A stretch of DNA of 64,000 bases, taken from assembly GCF_014257025.1 (NCBI RefSeq), contig NZ_JACMSF010000035.1:1-64000 (forward strand). Direction: 5' to 3'. The notes under the pieces are model-generated. The model was not told the origin of the DNA and searched no databases. It worked only from the letters and a program-made list of their open reading frames with translations. Positions 1-8,894 of the stretch are shown in pieces. Numbering within the stretch: the first letter of the stretch is position 1; every line of letters starts with the position of its first letter. Both the position numbers and the translations under genes were made by a program. Origin of the DNA: Streptomyces cupreus. GTDB taxonomy: Bacteria > Actinomycetota > Actinomycetes > Streptomycetales > Streptomycetaceae.

Positions 1-651
1 CACCGGCTCGGCGACCACCGGCTCGGCCTCGGCTTCGCCTTCGGCCGAGTCGTTCCCACCCGCACCACCCGTGCGGCTTTCGTTGTCGGCTGCCGGTGGC
101 CCCTGTGGGGTCTCCTCGCCGTCGGCGGCTGCGGGCTCGTCGACGACCGGCTCCAGTTCCGCGACCGGCTCCGCCTCGACCACCGGCTCAGGTTCCACGG
201 CCGCCACCGGTTCCGGGGCTGCCTCTGTCACCGGCTCGGGCTCGGGCTCGATGGCCGGCTCGGCTTCCACTGCCACGGGCTCGGGCTCGATGGCCGGCTC
301 GGCTTCTGCCGTCACCGGCTCGGGGTCGATGGTCGGCTCGGCTTTCGCCGGCACCGGGTCCGGCGTTTCGGTCGTCGGTTCCGGGTTCGGCTCGACCGCC
401 GGTTCCGGTGTTTCTGTCTGCTGCTTCGGGACCGTGACGTTGTCGAAGGCTGCCGCTACCAGCTCATGCTCGTCGTCGTCCGACGACTGGCGGGGTTCGG
501 GGACTGCCGCCGGAGTCGGCGTCGGAGTCGGAGTCGGCGTCGGTTCCGGGGCGGGGGACTGCGTAGGCGTCCTGTCCGCACCCTCTGCCTCGGCCGTGCG
601 GCCCTTTCGGGAGCGGCCGAACGCGTTCCGCAGGAGAGTGAGAATGCCCAT
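1..651 (-). CDS. VWA domain-type protein, N-terminal part (gene continues off the left edge)
   Basis: Only the first 217 codons are in the window, and the reading frame stays open to base 1. The ATG at 651 follows a GAAGG ribosome site. The protein starts [18 protein letters not shown] and then becomes a long low-complexity region rich in Pro, Glu, Ala and Val, with repeated [13 protein letters not shown] units. A short conserved stretch, [18 protein letters not shown], sits near residue 50. From memory, this start and stretch open Streptomyces VWA-domain proteins of the tellurium-resistance-associated group. The VWA domain itself would lie outside the window, so the family call is inference. 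The acidic linker suggests a disordered cytoplasmic spacer. The plus-strand frames here, including a Gly/Ser-rich one, are shadows of this repeat. Confidence 0.6.
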   Translation of the reverse strand, partial: MGILTLLRNAFGRSRKGRTAEAEGADRTPTQSPAPEPTPTPTPTPTPAAVPEPRQSSDDDEHELVAAAFDNVTVPKQQTETPEPAVEPNPEPTTETPDPVPAKAEPTIDPEPVTAEAEPAIEPEPVAVEAEPAIEPEPEPVTEAAPEPVAAVEPEPVVEAEPVAELEPVVDEPAAADGEETPQGPPAADNESRTGGAGGNDSAEGEAEAEPVVAEPV

Positions 652-792
652 GTGCGCAACCCTTCGCATGAGTTGAAGCCCGTCAATCCCTGGCCAGGAC
701 GGACACGTAAGGTTAGCCGCCCCGGACGGTGATCTTCGGCCGGGATCCCCCGAGCGGAGTCCCGCGCGTCAACTCAGGTTCCGATACCTCAG

Positions 793-814
793 GTTCACCC
801 TTCGTTCATCGGTC
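793..814 (+). promoter_or_regulatory. PHO box (PhoP direct repeat)
   Basis: Two adjacent 11-bp units, GTTCACCCTTC (793-803) and GTTCATCGGTC (804-814), match the Streptomyces PhoP binding repeat, whose conserved core is GTTCACC. The site lies 74-95 bp before the start of the PhoX-type phosphatase gene, the expected position for activation under phosphate starvation. No clear -35 or -10 was assigned. Confidence 0.65.
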
Positions 815-887
815 GTCCCCGCTTTCGCACAAACATCCCCCTACCGTCCGTCACGCTGGATACAAGGGGAAGCAAGGGGAGAACAAA

Positions 888-2954
888 ATGCGCATTCCGC
901 TGCCGCTCATCAGAACGTCGTCCGGTTCACATCCCGGCGGCCGTTCCGCCATGACCTGCCGATTCCGGTGTGGTGACGCCTGTTTCCACGAGGTGCCCAA
1001 CACCACCGACAACCCGTACGTCGGCGACGTCATCGCCGGCGCCCTGAGCCGCCGTAGCGTGATGCGTGCCGCCGCTGTCGTGACCGCCGCTGCCGCCGCC
1101 GGTACCGCCGCCACCGTCGCCGCCGCGCCGTCCGCCGAGGCCGCGCCCGCCACCACCGACAAGCCCACCAACAAGGGCGCCCGCGGTCTGCGCTTCACGC
1201 CGGTCGCGCCCAACACCACCGACGCCGTCACCGTGCCCGAGGGCTACGGCCAGAACGTCGTCATCCGCTGGGGCGAGCCCATCCTCCGCGGTGCCCCGGC
1301 CTTCGACCCGGAGAAGCAGACCGCCAAGGCGCAGGCCCAGCAGTTCGGCTACAACTGCGACTTCCTCGCCCTGCTCCCGCTGCCCGGCGAGTACAACCGG
1401 CAGATCCTCGTCGCCAACCATGAGTACACCGACGAGATCCTGATGTTCCGGGGCTACGACGCCGCCAACCCCACCCGCGAGCAGGTCGAGATCGCCTGGG
1501 CCGCGCATGGGCTGTCCGCTGTCGTGGTCGAGGGAGAGCAGAAGACCGGGCGTCTCAAGCCCGTTCCCCGGCATCCGCTCAACCGGCGTATCACCGCCAC
1601 CACCGAGTTCCGGATCACCGGCCCGGCCGCCGGGTCCGACCTGCTCAAGACCTCCGCCGACCCCTCCGGCACCAAGGCCCTCGGCACCCTCAACAACTGC
1701 GCCGGCGGCACCACCCCGTGGGGCACCACGCTGCACGGCGAGGAGAACTTCAACCAGTACTTCGCCAACTCCAGCCGCGCCACCGACAAGCGGTACGGCA
1801 TCGGCACCGGCGCCACCGAGCGCAAGTGGGAGCTCTTCGACAAGCGCTTCGACGTGGCCCAGGAGCCCAACGAGGTGCACCGCTTCGGCTACGTCGTCGA
1901 GCTCGACCCGTACGACCCGCACTCCACGCCGCGCAAGCACACCGCGCTCGGCCGCTTCAAGCACGAGGGCGCGACCGTGCGGCTCACCGACGACGGCCGT
2001 CCCGTCGTGTACTCCGGTGACGACGAGCGCTTCGACTACTTCTACAAGTTCGTCGGCAGCAAGCGGATGAAGAAGGGTTCCAGCCGCGCGGTGCGCGAGC
2101 ACAACCTTTCTCTGCTCGACGCGGGGACCCTTTACGTCGCCAAGCTCACCGGTGACTCCCCCGCCATCGAGATCGACGGCACCGGCAAGCTCCCCTCCGA
2201 CGGTGAGTTCGACGGCTCCGGTGAGTGGATCCCGCTGGCCACCGCCACCGCCGACGGTGCCGTGTCGCACGTCGAGGGCATGACCGCCGAGGAGGTGTTC
2301 GTCTTCACGCGGCTCGCCGGTGACAAGGTCGGCGCCACCAAGATGGACCGTCCCGAGGACATCGAGCCCAACCCGCACACCGGCAAGGTGTACGTCGCCC
2401 TCACCAACAACTCCAACCGCGGCAAGACCGGCTACGCCGGCGTCGACGAGGCCAACCCCCGCAACAGCAACAAGCACGGCCAGGTCCTGGAGCTGACCGA
2501 GCGCTGGAACCGCGCCGACAGCACCAAGTTCGCCTGGAGCCTCTTCCTGGTCGCCGGTGACCCGAACGACCCGGCCACCTACTTCGCGGGCTTCCCGAAG
2601 GACCAGGTCAGCCCGATCTCCTGCCCGGACAACGTCGCCTTCGACCCCTACGGCAACCTGTGGATCTCCACCGACGGCGCCCAGCTCGGCTCGCACGACG
2701 GCCTGTTCGGTGTAGCTACGCGCGGTGACCGCCGTGGTGAGCTGAAGCAGTTCCTGACCGTGCCGAAGGGCGCCGAGACCTGCGGCCCGATCGTCCAGGA
2801 CCGCCGGGTCCTGGTCGCCGTGCAGCACCCGGGCGAGATCGACGGCGCGGACGTCGAGAACCCGGCCTCCACCTGGCCCGACGGGCCCGGCACCTACGTC
2901 CGCCCGGCCGTCGTGGCCGTGTGGCGCAAGGACGGCTGCGACATCGGCGTCTGA
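888..2954 (+). CDS. PhoX-family (DUF839) Tat-exported phosphatase
   Basis: This 688-residue protein matches the PhoX/DUF839 family of secreted Ca2+/Fe-dependent alkaline phosphatases, which release phosphate from organic phosphoesters outside the cell. A short N-terminal conserved block (MTCRFRCGDACFHEVPN) is followed by a twin-arginine signal near residue 54 (SRRSVMRAA) and an Ala-rich hydrophobic stretch. Internal blocks such as NNCAGGTTPWGT, HGEENFNQYF, ERFDYFYKFV and SCPDNVAFDPYGNLW are typical of the family. The ATG at 888 was chosen because GGGGAG lies 6 nt upstream; an open frame extends back to 729 without a good ribosome site. The upstream PHO box supports control by PhoP and a role in phosphate scavenging. 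Confidence 0.88.
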   Translation: MRIPLPLIRTSSGSHPGGRSAMTCRFRCGDACFHEVPNTTDNPYVGDVIAGALSRRSVMRAAAVVTAAAAAGTAATVAAAPSAEAAPATTDKPTNKGARGLRFTPVAPNTTDAVTVPEGYGQNVVIRWGEPILRGAPAFDPEKQTAKAQAQQFGYNCDFLALLPLPGEYNRQILVANHEYTDEILMFRGYDAANPTREQVEIAWAAHGLSAVVVEGEQKTGRLKPVPRHPLNRRITATTEFRITGPAAGSDLLKTSADPSGTKALGTLNNCAGGTTPWGTTLHGEENFNQYFANSSRATDKRYGIGTGATERKWELFDKRFDVAQEPNEVHRFGYVVELDPYDPHSTPRKHTALGRFKHEGATVRLTDDGRPVVYSGDDERFDYFYKFVGSKRMKKGSSRAVREHNLSLLDAGTLYVAKLTGDSPAIEIDGTGKLPSDGEFDGSGEWIPLATATADGAVSHVEGMTAEEVFVFTRLAGDKVGATKMDRPEDIEPNPHTGKVYVALTNNSNRGKTGYAGVDEANPRNSNKHGQVLELTERWNRADSTKFAWSLFLVAGDPNDPATYFAGFPKDQVSPISCPDNVAFDPYGNLWISTDGAQLGSHDGLFGVATRGDRRGELKQFLTVPKGAETCGPIVQDRRVLVAVQHPGEIDGADVENPASTWPDGPGTYVRPAVVAVWRKDGCDIGV

Positions 2955-3072
2955 CCCTCGCGGGTGAACCGGAGAAGGGCTGGGACCGGCGGTCGTCCAC
3001 CGTCGTGTTCCAGCCACTTCCGGTGTACGGGGGCGTGCCGCGCCGCCTCCCGAAGGCCGTCCGACAACTCCC

Positions 3073-4023
3073 TCAGTTGTCCGGCGAAGGTTGCCGCCGC
3101 CGTGTGAGCAGCCAGGTGCCGAGCGCCACCGCGAGGCCGACGGCGACCAGCAGCCAGGACACCGTGCGCAGGGTCGCGGTGAGCGCGTCGTACACCGCAC
3201 CCGCGGCCGGGCGGTGCACGTCCTCGGGCAGGTCGGCCAGGGTCAGTCGGCGGCCGAGGGCGACGGCCAGGGCGAGGAACGCGCCGCCCAGCGCCGTACC
3301 GAGCGCGGTCGCGGTCACCGCGCGACGGCGGCAGGCGGCGACGGCGATCCCGGCGACGGCGAGCACCGCGGCCGTGACGGGCAGCCAGAAACCGGCGACC
3401 TCCAGCACATGGAACCCCCGTCGCAGTCGGTCCAGTTCATCGGCCGGAAGCACGGCGACCTCGGTGCGCTCGACCGGGATACGGCTCGCGAGCGGCATGT
3501 TGTCGGCGGCCAGCCGCTCCTTCACATCGGCGGCGACCGGAGCCAGATCGACCCGCACCTCGCCCCCGCCGCCGTCGCGTACGGCACGCAGGATCGCGTC
3601 GTGGACGGCCCGGTTGCCGCTCTCCCAGGCGGTGCGGAAGGCGTCGGTGCCGGTGAAGGACCGCACCGCGTCACGGACGAAGGGCCGCATCCGGGCTCCG
3701 GCGTCCGTCTCCCGCACGATCCCGTCCCCGACCGTGTCCACGACCGCCTCCCGCACGGCCGGATCGGTGGCCAGCGGAGCCATCGCGGTGACGTACCGGC
3801 CGGTGTCGGCGAGCCCGTACGACGCCCAGGCCGCCAGCGCGCCGAACGGCACCAGAAGGCAGGCCAGCGCGATCAGCGCGGCCGAGAGGGCGTTCCGCGG
3901 ACGGGAGGACACGCCTTCAGGCAAAACCGCGCCGACCGGGCGGGCCAGTGCTGACGGCCGTATGGCCGAGGGCCCGCACCCCTTGGGGGAACTGGGCTCC
4001 CGGCTCTCCGGTGGAGGGTTCAC
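3073..4023 (-). CDS. Integral membrane protein of unknown function
   Basis: 316 codons from the GTG at 4023. There is one hydrophobic segment near residues 45-70, an exported-looking middle domain of about 150 residues with acidic and Arg-rich stretches, and three C-terminal hydrophobic segments ending in a basic tail (TRRRQPSPDN). That gives a four-TM layout with a large extracytoplasmic loop. No motif points to a function. The start is uncertain: the GTG at 4023 sits inside a palindrome, while a GTG at 3912 (VSSRPRN) just before the first membrane segment is also plausible and would give 279 residues. It runs convergently with the PhoX gene and divergently from the SH3 protein gene. Confidence 0.7.
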   Translation of the reverse strand: MNPPPESREPSSPKGCGPSAIRPSALARPVGAVLPEGVSSRPRNALSAALIALACLLVPFGALAAWASYGLADTGRYVTAMAPLATDPAVREAVVDTVGDGIVRETDAGARMRPFVRDAVRSFTGTDAFRTAWESGNRAVHDAILRAVRDGGGGEVRVDLAPVAADVKERLAADNMPLASRIPVERTEVAVLPADELDRLRRGFHVLEVAGFWLPVTAAVLAVAGIAVAACRRRAVTATALGTALGGAFLALAVALGRRLTLADLPEDVHRPAAGAVYDALTATLRTVSWLLVAVGLAVALGTWLLTRRRQPSPDN

Positions 4024-4034
4024 CCGAACGGGTG
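4021..4034. promoter_or_regulatory. 14-bp palindrome in the divergent region
   Basis: CACCCG-AA-CGGGTG is a perfect 6-2-6 palindrome 31 bp before the ATG of the SH3 protein and overlapping the possible GTG start of the divergent membrane protein. It could be an operator. A 6-2-6 palindrome with the same CACYCG/CGRGTG arms occurs at 9938-9951. Confidence 0.35.
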
Positions 4035-4064
4035 TTTCCTGGTGCTGGGGAGAAGGAGGCGATC

Positions 4065-4613
4065 ATGCGCACCACTCCGGCCCTGCGGACCCTGGCCGTG
4101 GCCCTGCTCACCGGCGGCTCCCTGATCGCCGCCACAGCGGGCGCGACGGCCGCCGCGGCAGCCCCGCCGACCTACGCCGACGGACATGGCGGAGACGGTG
4201 GCGGCCATGGCGGTCCGATCTGGGGCACAGTCATTTCCCACACGAAGCTCAACGTCAGGGAGGCGCCGACCACCCACGCGGACGTCGTCACCCGGCTCTC
4301 TCCGGGCAGCCAGGACCGCGTGGACTGCAAGGTCCGCGGCCAGAGCGTCAACGGCAACCCGGACTGGTACTGGCTCGTGGGCGCCCAGGGCTGGGCCAGC
4401 GCCGTCTTCGTCGACGTCGGCAGAGCGCACGTGCCGACCTGCGCGGACCCCTGTCCGGAATGGAAGGACGGGGCCTGGACCAACTGGGACGAGCCGTTCA
4501 CCAACGACTCCTGGAGCGCGTCCTCGTCCGGTTCGTGGAGCGCGTCCGGTTCGTGGAGCTGGAGCGTCTCCGGATCGTCGTCCAGCGCCTGGAGCTGGCT
4601 GGGCGGCTGGTGA
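4065..4613 (+). CDS. Secreted SH3-like domain protein
   Basis: The 182-residue protein has a clear Sec signal peptide: basic start MRTTPALR, hydrophobic core, cleavage region near TAAAAA. It then has a short Gly/His-rich stretch. A bacterial SH3-like domain follows, seen in KLNVREAPTTHADVV and the GNPDWYWLVGAQGWASAVFVD block, at about residues 55-125. The tail is a Ser/Trp-rich low-complexity run (SWSASGSWSW). Such domains often bind peptidoglycan or are exported stress proteins, but no catalytic domain is present. The ATG at 4065 follows GAAGGAGG. Two Cys pairs in the exported part may form disulfides. Confidence 0.85.
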   Translation: MRTTPALRTLAVALLTGGSLIAATAGATAAAAAPPTYADGHGGDGGGHGGPIWGTVISHTKLNVREAPTTHADVVTRLSPGSQDRVDCKVRGQSVNGNPDWYWLVGAQGWASAVFVDVGRAHVPTCADPCPEWKDGAWTNWDEPFTNDSWSASSSGSWSASGSWSWSVSGSSSSAWSWLGGW

Positions 4614-4671
4614 GGGAAAGGTGAGGGAGCGCGTGGGCCCCGGCACTGCCGCCGGGGCCCACGCGTGTGCG

Positions 4672-5121
4672 TCAGCGGGGCAGCGGATTGCCCACGGCGT
4701 CCTCGTGTGTGTAGTAGCGGTAGAAGAACACCGCGAAGATGGCCGCCGTGACCAGCAGACTCATGGTCACGGACCGCAGGACGCTGGCGCCGGTCTGGCT
4801 GTAGAGGAAGCCGAAGGCCGCGCCCGCGAAGGCGGACTTCGTCAGCGAGTGCAGCTCCCTCTTCAGCTTGGGCGCCAGCACGGCCACCGCGATGCACAGC
4901 ACCATGAAGGCGATCGCGGTGACAAAGCCGAACAGGATGTTCCAGCCGGTGATCTCACCGCCGCCGCGCCGGTTGGCGGCGGCCCAGTAGCCGTAGATCA
5001 GGCCGAGGACGACCGGGATCCCGAACCGCGCGATGGTGTGGGTGCGCTCGCTGAAAATGTCGGGTGTGACCGTCACTCTGACCGTCGGGCGGCGGCCGGG
5101 TGTGGGTGCCGCATGAGCCAT
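4672..5121 (-). CDS. Small conserved membrane protein
   Basis: 149 residues from the ATG at 5121, with AAGGAGGAGG upstream on the coding strand. After a basic, Pro-rich N-terminus there are four hydrophobic segments: FGIPVVLGLIYGYWAA, ILFGFVTAIAFMVLCIAVAVL, a weaker SAFAGAAFGFLYSQ, and SVTMSLLVTAAIFAVFFY. The C-terminus reads RYYTHEDAVGNPLPR. I recognise no enzymatic motif. The gene converges on the SH3 protein gene and is divergent from the SpoIIE-type phosphatase gene, with 112 bp between starts. Confidence 0.8.
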   Translation of the reverse strand: MAHAAPTPGRRPTVRVTVTPDIFSERTHTIARFGIPVVLGLIYGYWAAANRRGGGEITGWNILFGFVTAIAFMVLCIAVAVLAPKLKRELHSLTKSAFAGAAFGFLYSQTGASVLRSVTMSLLVTAAIFAVFFYRYYTHEDAVGNPLPR

Positions 5122-5233
5122 GGGAGCACCTCCTCCTTGAGGTCTGTCGCCCCCGACATCCAGAGCACACCCGGGGAAGGTGCCCTGGCAAGTCGGAGAT
5201 GCGGTGCGCACACCCCCGTGTTTCGCTGGCGGC

Positions 5234-6424
5234 ATGAGCGGGCGAGGACTGAGACCGGTGAACGGTTCCCCGGCCCGCCTGGGACGTCTTCCGGCCCTCG
5301 TTCCCCGGGACCGGCTCCAGCGGCACCAGATGCTGCGCGTGGGCGGCCGGAGCGTGGCGTGGGTGCCGCCGTTGCTGCTGCTCATCGCGATCGTGGTGAC
5401 CGACTGGAACACCACGGAGGACTTCCGGATCATCTCCTGGGTGGTCCTCGTCCCCGGCATCGCCGCGGCGATCTGCGGGGTGTGGGGCACGGCCGCCTTC
5501 GCGCTGCTCACGACGGTCACCTATCTCATCGTCGACAGCACCTGGCCCGGGGAGTTCCAGGCCGGGCTCCCCGACTTCGTGCTCTCCGCGATCGGCGGCG
5601 TCCTCGCCGTACTGGCCTGCGCGGTCCGGGTGCGCGGCGAGCAGCGCATGCTGCACATGCGGGACGTCACCGACACCATCCGCCGTACCGTGCTGCGCCC
5701 GCTGCCGCCCGGCTGGGGCGGCCTCGACCACGCCGCCGTGTATCTCACGGCCGACGTCGAGGCGGCGGTCGGCGGCGACTTCTACGACATCCAGCCCGGA
5801 CCGCACGGCACGCGCGTCCTCCTCGGCGACGTCCAGGGCAAGGGCCTCGGCGCGGTGGAGGCGGCCGCGGCCCTGCTCGGCACCTTCCGCGAGTCCGCCT
5901 ACCACGAGCCGGACCTCGCCACCGTCGCCGAACGCCTGGAGACCCGCATGGTCCGGCACGCCCGCCACTGCGCGGCCCTGGGCCGCGACGACGCCGACCG
6001 CTTCGCCACCGCCGTCCTGCTGGACTTCCCCGCCCACGACCCAGGCACCCTGGAATCGGTCGTCTTCGGCCACGACCCGCCCCTGGTCGTCGGCCCCTCG
6101 GCGATACGACAGCTCCCCCCGGGCGACGCCCTCCCCCTCGGCCTCGGCGAACTCACCGGCACCCCCGACCCGCCCTCGGTCCTCCGCACCCCCCTGGCCC
6201 CCGGCGAGACGGTGCTGCTGACCACCGACGGCGTCACCGAGGCCCGGGACGCCATCGGCGCCTTCTACCCCCTCGCCGACGAGGTCACCCGAGCCGTGGC
6301 CGCCGACCCCCGCCTCACCGACCCCCACCTCCTGGTCGCCTTCGTCCGCGACGGCACCCTGCGCCACTGCGGCGGCCTGCTGGCCGACGACACCACGGTG
6401 TTCGCGGTACGGCGGGCGGGGTGA
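5234..6424 (+). CDS. PP2C-type (SpoIIE) membrane phosphatase
   Basis: The 396-residue protein has an N-terminal membrane region of three to four segments (about residues 35-130), then a PPM/SpoIIE phosphatase domain. Metal-binding motifs are visible: VGGDFYDI, LLGDVQGKG, and late Asp motifs in TTDGVTEARD and LLADDTTVF. Such proteins dephosphorylate anti-anti-sigma factors or related regulators; there is no GAF, PAS or kinase domain. The ATG at 5234 (MSGRGLRP) lacks a strong ribosome site, and an upstream ATG at 5180 is in frame, so the start is not firm. No sigma-factor partner lies next to it. Confidence 0.85.
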   Translation: MSGRGLRPVNGSPARLGRLPALVPRDRLQRHQMLRVGGRSVAWVPPLLLLIAIVVTDWNTTEDFRIISWVVLVPGIAAAICGVWGTAAFALLTTVTYLIVDSTWPGEFQAGLPDFVLSAIGGVLAVLACAVRVRGEQRMLHMRDVTDTIRRTVLRPLPPGWGGLDHAAVYLTADVEAAVGGDFYDIQPGPHGTRVLLGDVQGKGLGAVEAAAALLGTFRESAYHEPDLATVAERLETRMVRHARHCAALGRDDADRFATAVLLDFPAHDPGTLESVVFGHDPPLVVGPSAIRQLPPGDALPLGLGELTGTPDPPSVLRTPLAPGETVLLTTDGVTEARDAIGAFYPLADEVTRAVAADPRLTDPHLLVAFVRDGTLRHCGGLLADDTTVFAVRRAG

Positions 6425-6432
6425 AAGGGACG

Positions 6433-6479
6433 TTTGCACTCCTGAGGCTCGCCTTTGCTCTCCTGGGGCCCACCTTTGC
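6433..6479. repeat. Three TTTGC units at exact 21-bp spacing
   Basis: TTTGC starts at 6433, 6454 and 6475. The first two units extend as TTTGCACTCCTG and TTTGCTCTCCTG. The 21-bp period is two helical turns, so the units lie on one face of the DNA. They occupy the 111-bp gap between the phosphatase gene and the following gene, about 60-100 bp before its start, and could be a cooperative operator or activator site. Confidence 0.4.
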
Positions 6480-6535
6480 AGCCGCAGCGGTTACGGTGCT
6501 GCCGTACGTGATCGACGGGGGATGGGGAGGGACCG

Positions 6536-7582
6536 ATGCCCGGAACCGTGCTGCTGCTCGCCGCCTCGCCGGCGGGCAAGGGCTGTCTGGTGGACGCGGC
6601 GTCCGTGCTCCCCGTCCTCGCGGCGGTACCGCCCGCGGTGCTCGCGGGAACCGACACGGCGAACGTCGTCGAACTCGCCGACCCCCTCGAACCGCAGGCC
6701 GTCCTCACCCGCCTGCGCGCAGCCGCCGCGGCCCCCGGCCCACTCACCGTGTTCATCACCGGACAGCTCCAACTCGACCGCCGCCAAAGGCTGGTTCACC
6801 TGGCGCTGGCGCGCACGACCGCGTCGACGGTGCGCTATACGGCGCTGCCGTGGCACTGGGTCCGGGAGGAGCTGCGGCTGCGGGCGCCGGGCACGACGAC
6901 GCTGGTGCTCGATCTGCACGCGGACGCGGAGACTTGGGAGCTGATGCGGACCCGGCCGCTGGACTCGGGGCGGAACAGCGCCGTTTACGGACGCATCGCG
7001 CCGCCGCCGGGACGGCGGACGGTGGCGGCGCCGTCGTACATGAAGGCCGTCGCGACGATTCTGCGCAGCGGACGCCGCCCCGCGCTCGCGGAGTTGCATC
7101 AGCAGGCGCTGGCCAGGGTGGGCAGCGAGGGTTACGCGGACCTCGTCCTCGGGGCACCCGGGGCAGCCGCCCCGGACCCCCACTCCGCCATCACCGCCGC
7201 CGTGCAGTCCGGACGCCACCTCGACGCCGACGCGCTCGCCGCCCGCCATGAGCAGGCGGCTCTGCAGACCCACGGCCCCGGCTCCTCCGAGGCCCTGCAC
7301 TGGGCCGAAGTCCGGGCGGATCTGGCGATGTTCGCGGGGGATGCCGTCCGCAGTTGCCGTGCCTGGCTCGGGGTGGCGTCCGCCCGGCTGGCCGCGGGGC
7401 AGTCGGCGGCGGACCCGGACGTGGAGTCCGCCGTGGACCGGGCCCACCACCAGTGGGGCCGCATCACCGACCCGGCGCGGGCCCGTGAACTGGGGCCCGC
7501 GCTGGCCGAGTTGAGGACGCGGGTGCCGGGGCCGCAGGGTGCGCTGGACCATGTCCAGCGGCAGTTGCAGCGGCTCAGCTAG
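6536..7582 (+). CDS. Conserved actinobacterial protein of unknown function
   Basis: 348 residues from the ATG at 6536, behind GGGGAGGG. There is no signal peptide or membrane segment, so it is probably cytoplasmic. The N-terminal 150 residues look like an alpha/beta fold (TVLLLAASPAGKG, LTVFITGQLQ, TTTLVLDLHAD), in a style reminiscent of caspase-like or Rossmann-type folds. I see no complete catalytic pair. The C-terminal part, about residues 170-348, is helical, Ala-rich and TPR-like (DALAARHEQAALQTHG, ALHWAEVRADLAMFAGD). No function is assigned. It overlaps the convergent M20 gene by 8 bp. Confidence 0.75.
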   Translation: MPGTVLLLAASPAGKGCLVDAASVLPVLAAVPPAVLAGTDTANVVELADPLEPQAVLTRLRAAAAAPGPLTVFITGQLQLDRRQRLVHLALARTTASTVRYTALPWHWVREELRLRAPGTTTLVLDLHADAETWELMRTRPLDSGRNSAVYGRIAPPPGRRTVAAPSYMKAVATILRSGRRPALAELHQQALARVGSEGYADLVLGAPGAAAPDPHSAITAAVQSGRHLDADALAARHEQAALQTHGPGSSEALHWAEVRADLAMFAGDAVRSCRAWLGVASARLAAGQSAADPDVESAVDRAHHQWGRITDPARARELGPALAELRTRVPGPQGALDHVQRQLQRLS

Positions 7583-8822
7583 TGAAGGACAAGAAGGAGA
7601 GCGCCCCCGACACCAGGGTCCGCACGCCCGTCGGCACGGTGGCCAGGTCGGGCGCGAACAGGGGGCTGTGGTTGCTCGGCACCGACTCCGACCGGCCCAG
7701 CGGATCGTCCCCCGGCGCCGCGTCCCAGATCGCGGGCGGGGTGCTCGTCACGAACCAGTAGGAGTACGGCAGCTTGCCCTCGGCGAGATGCGAGAAGTCC
7801 TCGCTGCCCATCGCGGGGCCCGGGTCGAACACGGCGTCGGCGCCGAAGACCTCGCGGTGCGCCTGCGCCACCCGACGGTCGGTGTCCGCGTCGTTCACGG
7901 TCACCGGGAACTCGCCGCCCACCGTCACCTCCGGCTCGCGCGGACACCCGGCGGCCAGGCACTCCCCGGCCGCCACCCGCCGGATCGCGGCGACCATCCG
8001 GTCCCGGACGCCCTCCGACTGCGTACGGAGATTGAGGGAGATACGGGCGGTGGACGGAATGACATTGGCCGCCGTACCCGCCTCGATCCGTCCGACGGTC
8101 AGCACGGCCTGCTCGCGCGGGGCGAGCTCCCGGCTGACGACGGTCTGCAGACGCGTGACGAGAAACGCGGCCGTCACCACCGGATCGACGGTCGTCTCGG
8201 GCCGCGACCCGTGCCCGCCCCGCCCGTGCACCACGATCTCGACGTCCGTCGTGGCCGACATGATCAGCCCCGGCACATGCGCGATGCCGCCCACCGGACC
8301 CGGCGCCACGTGCTGCCCGAGCAGCACGTCCGGCCTCGGGAACCGGTCGTAGAGCCCGTCCGCGACCATCGCCGCCGCCCCACCACCGGACTCCTCGGCG
8401 GGCTGCCCCACCACCATCAACGTCCCCGACCAGGCATCCCGCCCACCCGCGAGCGCCTCGGCGGCCCCGACCAGCCAGGTGACATGCATGTCATGCCCAC
8501 AGGCATGCATCACACCGGGCACGGTGGAGGCATACGGCAACCCGGTCTCCTCGCCGACCGGCAGGGCGTCCATGTCGGCGCGCACCAGCACGGTGGGGCC
8601 CTCGCCGTTCCTCAACAGCCCGACAACCCCGGTACCGCCGACCCCCTCGACGGTGTCGAACCCCGCCGCGCCGAGCCGTGCCGCGAGCCGGGCGGCCGTC
8701 CGGTGTTCCTGGAAGGACAGCTCGGGATGCCGATGCAGATCCCAGTACAGATCCTCCAGTTCCGCGACGCGGAGACCGGCGGTGAGTTCCAGCGCGGCGC
8801 GGGCTGCGGCAGAGGTCGTCAT
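7575..8822 (-). CDS. M20 family amidohydrolase (HipO/AmiA type)
   Basis: The 415-residue protein is a complete M20D metallopeptidase. Members hydrolyse N-acyl or N-carbamoyl amino acids and related amides in the cytoplasm. Visible motifs are DLHRHPELSFQE near residue 27, VLVRADMDALP, the metal-binding HACGHDMHV, QPAEESGGGA with the catalytic Glu, and the dimerisation domain start GRGGHGSRPE. The late metal site lies in AMGSEDFSHL. Length and order fit the family. There is no signal peptide. The ATG at 8822 begins MTTSAAARA. The physiological substrate cannot be read from sequence. Confidence 0.92.
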   Translation of the reverse strand: MTTSAAARAALELTAGLRVAELEDLYWDLHRHPELSFQEHRTAARLAARLGAAGFDTVEGVGGTGVVGLLRNGEGPTVLVRADMDALPVGEETGLPYASTVPGVMHACGHDMHVTWLVGAAEALAGGRDAWSGTLMVVGQPAEESGGGAAAMVADGLYDRFPRPDVLLGQHVAPGPVGGIAHVPGLIMSATTDVEIVVHGRGGHGSRPETTVDPVVTAAFLVTRLQTVVSRELAPREQAVLTVGRIEAGTAANVIPSTARISLNLRTQSEGVRDRMVAAIRRVAAGECLAAGCPREPEVTVGGEFPVTVNDADTDRRVAQAHREVFGADAVFDPGPAMGSEDFSHLAEGKLPYSYWFVTSTPPAIWDAAPGDDPLGRSESVPSNHSPLFAPDLATVPTGVRTLVSGALSFLSFTS

Positions 8823-8848
8823 GGGGCCAGCGTGTCACTAGGAGTTTG

Positions 8849-8862
8849 GTGATTTCCATCAC
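8849..8862. promoter_or_regulatory. Inverted repeat before the XRE regulator gene
   Basis: GTGAT-TTCC-ATCAC is a 5-4-5 inverted repeat 32-46 bp before the ATG of the XRE/DUF5753 gene. It is positioned for autoregulation and also lies just beyond the start of the divergent M20 gene. Confidence 0.4.
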
Positions 8863-8894
8863 GTGGATGTAGCGGACTGATTACTCTCGGCTAC

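Noticed and set aside
1-676. Plus-strand Gly/Ser-rich frame at 71-676 considered as a secreted protein
   Set aside because: It is the antisense of the Pro/Glu-rich repeat in the minus-strand VWA-type gene, which has a proper start and ribosome site.
927-3200. 757-codon minus-strand frame opposite the PhoX gene
   Set aside because: Gly/Val/Arg-rich antisense shadow typical of high-GC DNA; the plus strand has conserved PhoX motifs, a Tat signal and a ribosome site.
4186-7251. 1021-codon plus-strand frame across several genes
   Set aside because: Arg/Pro/His-rich composition without domains; it overlaps genes with clear motifs in other frames.
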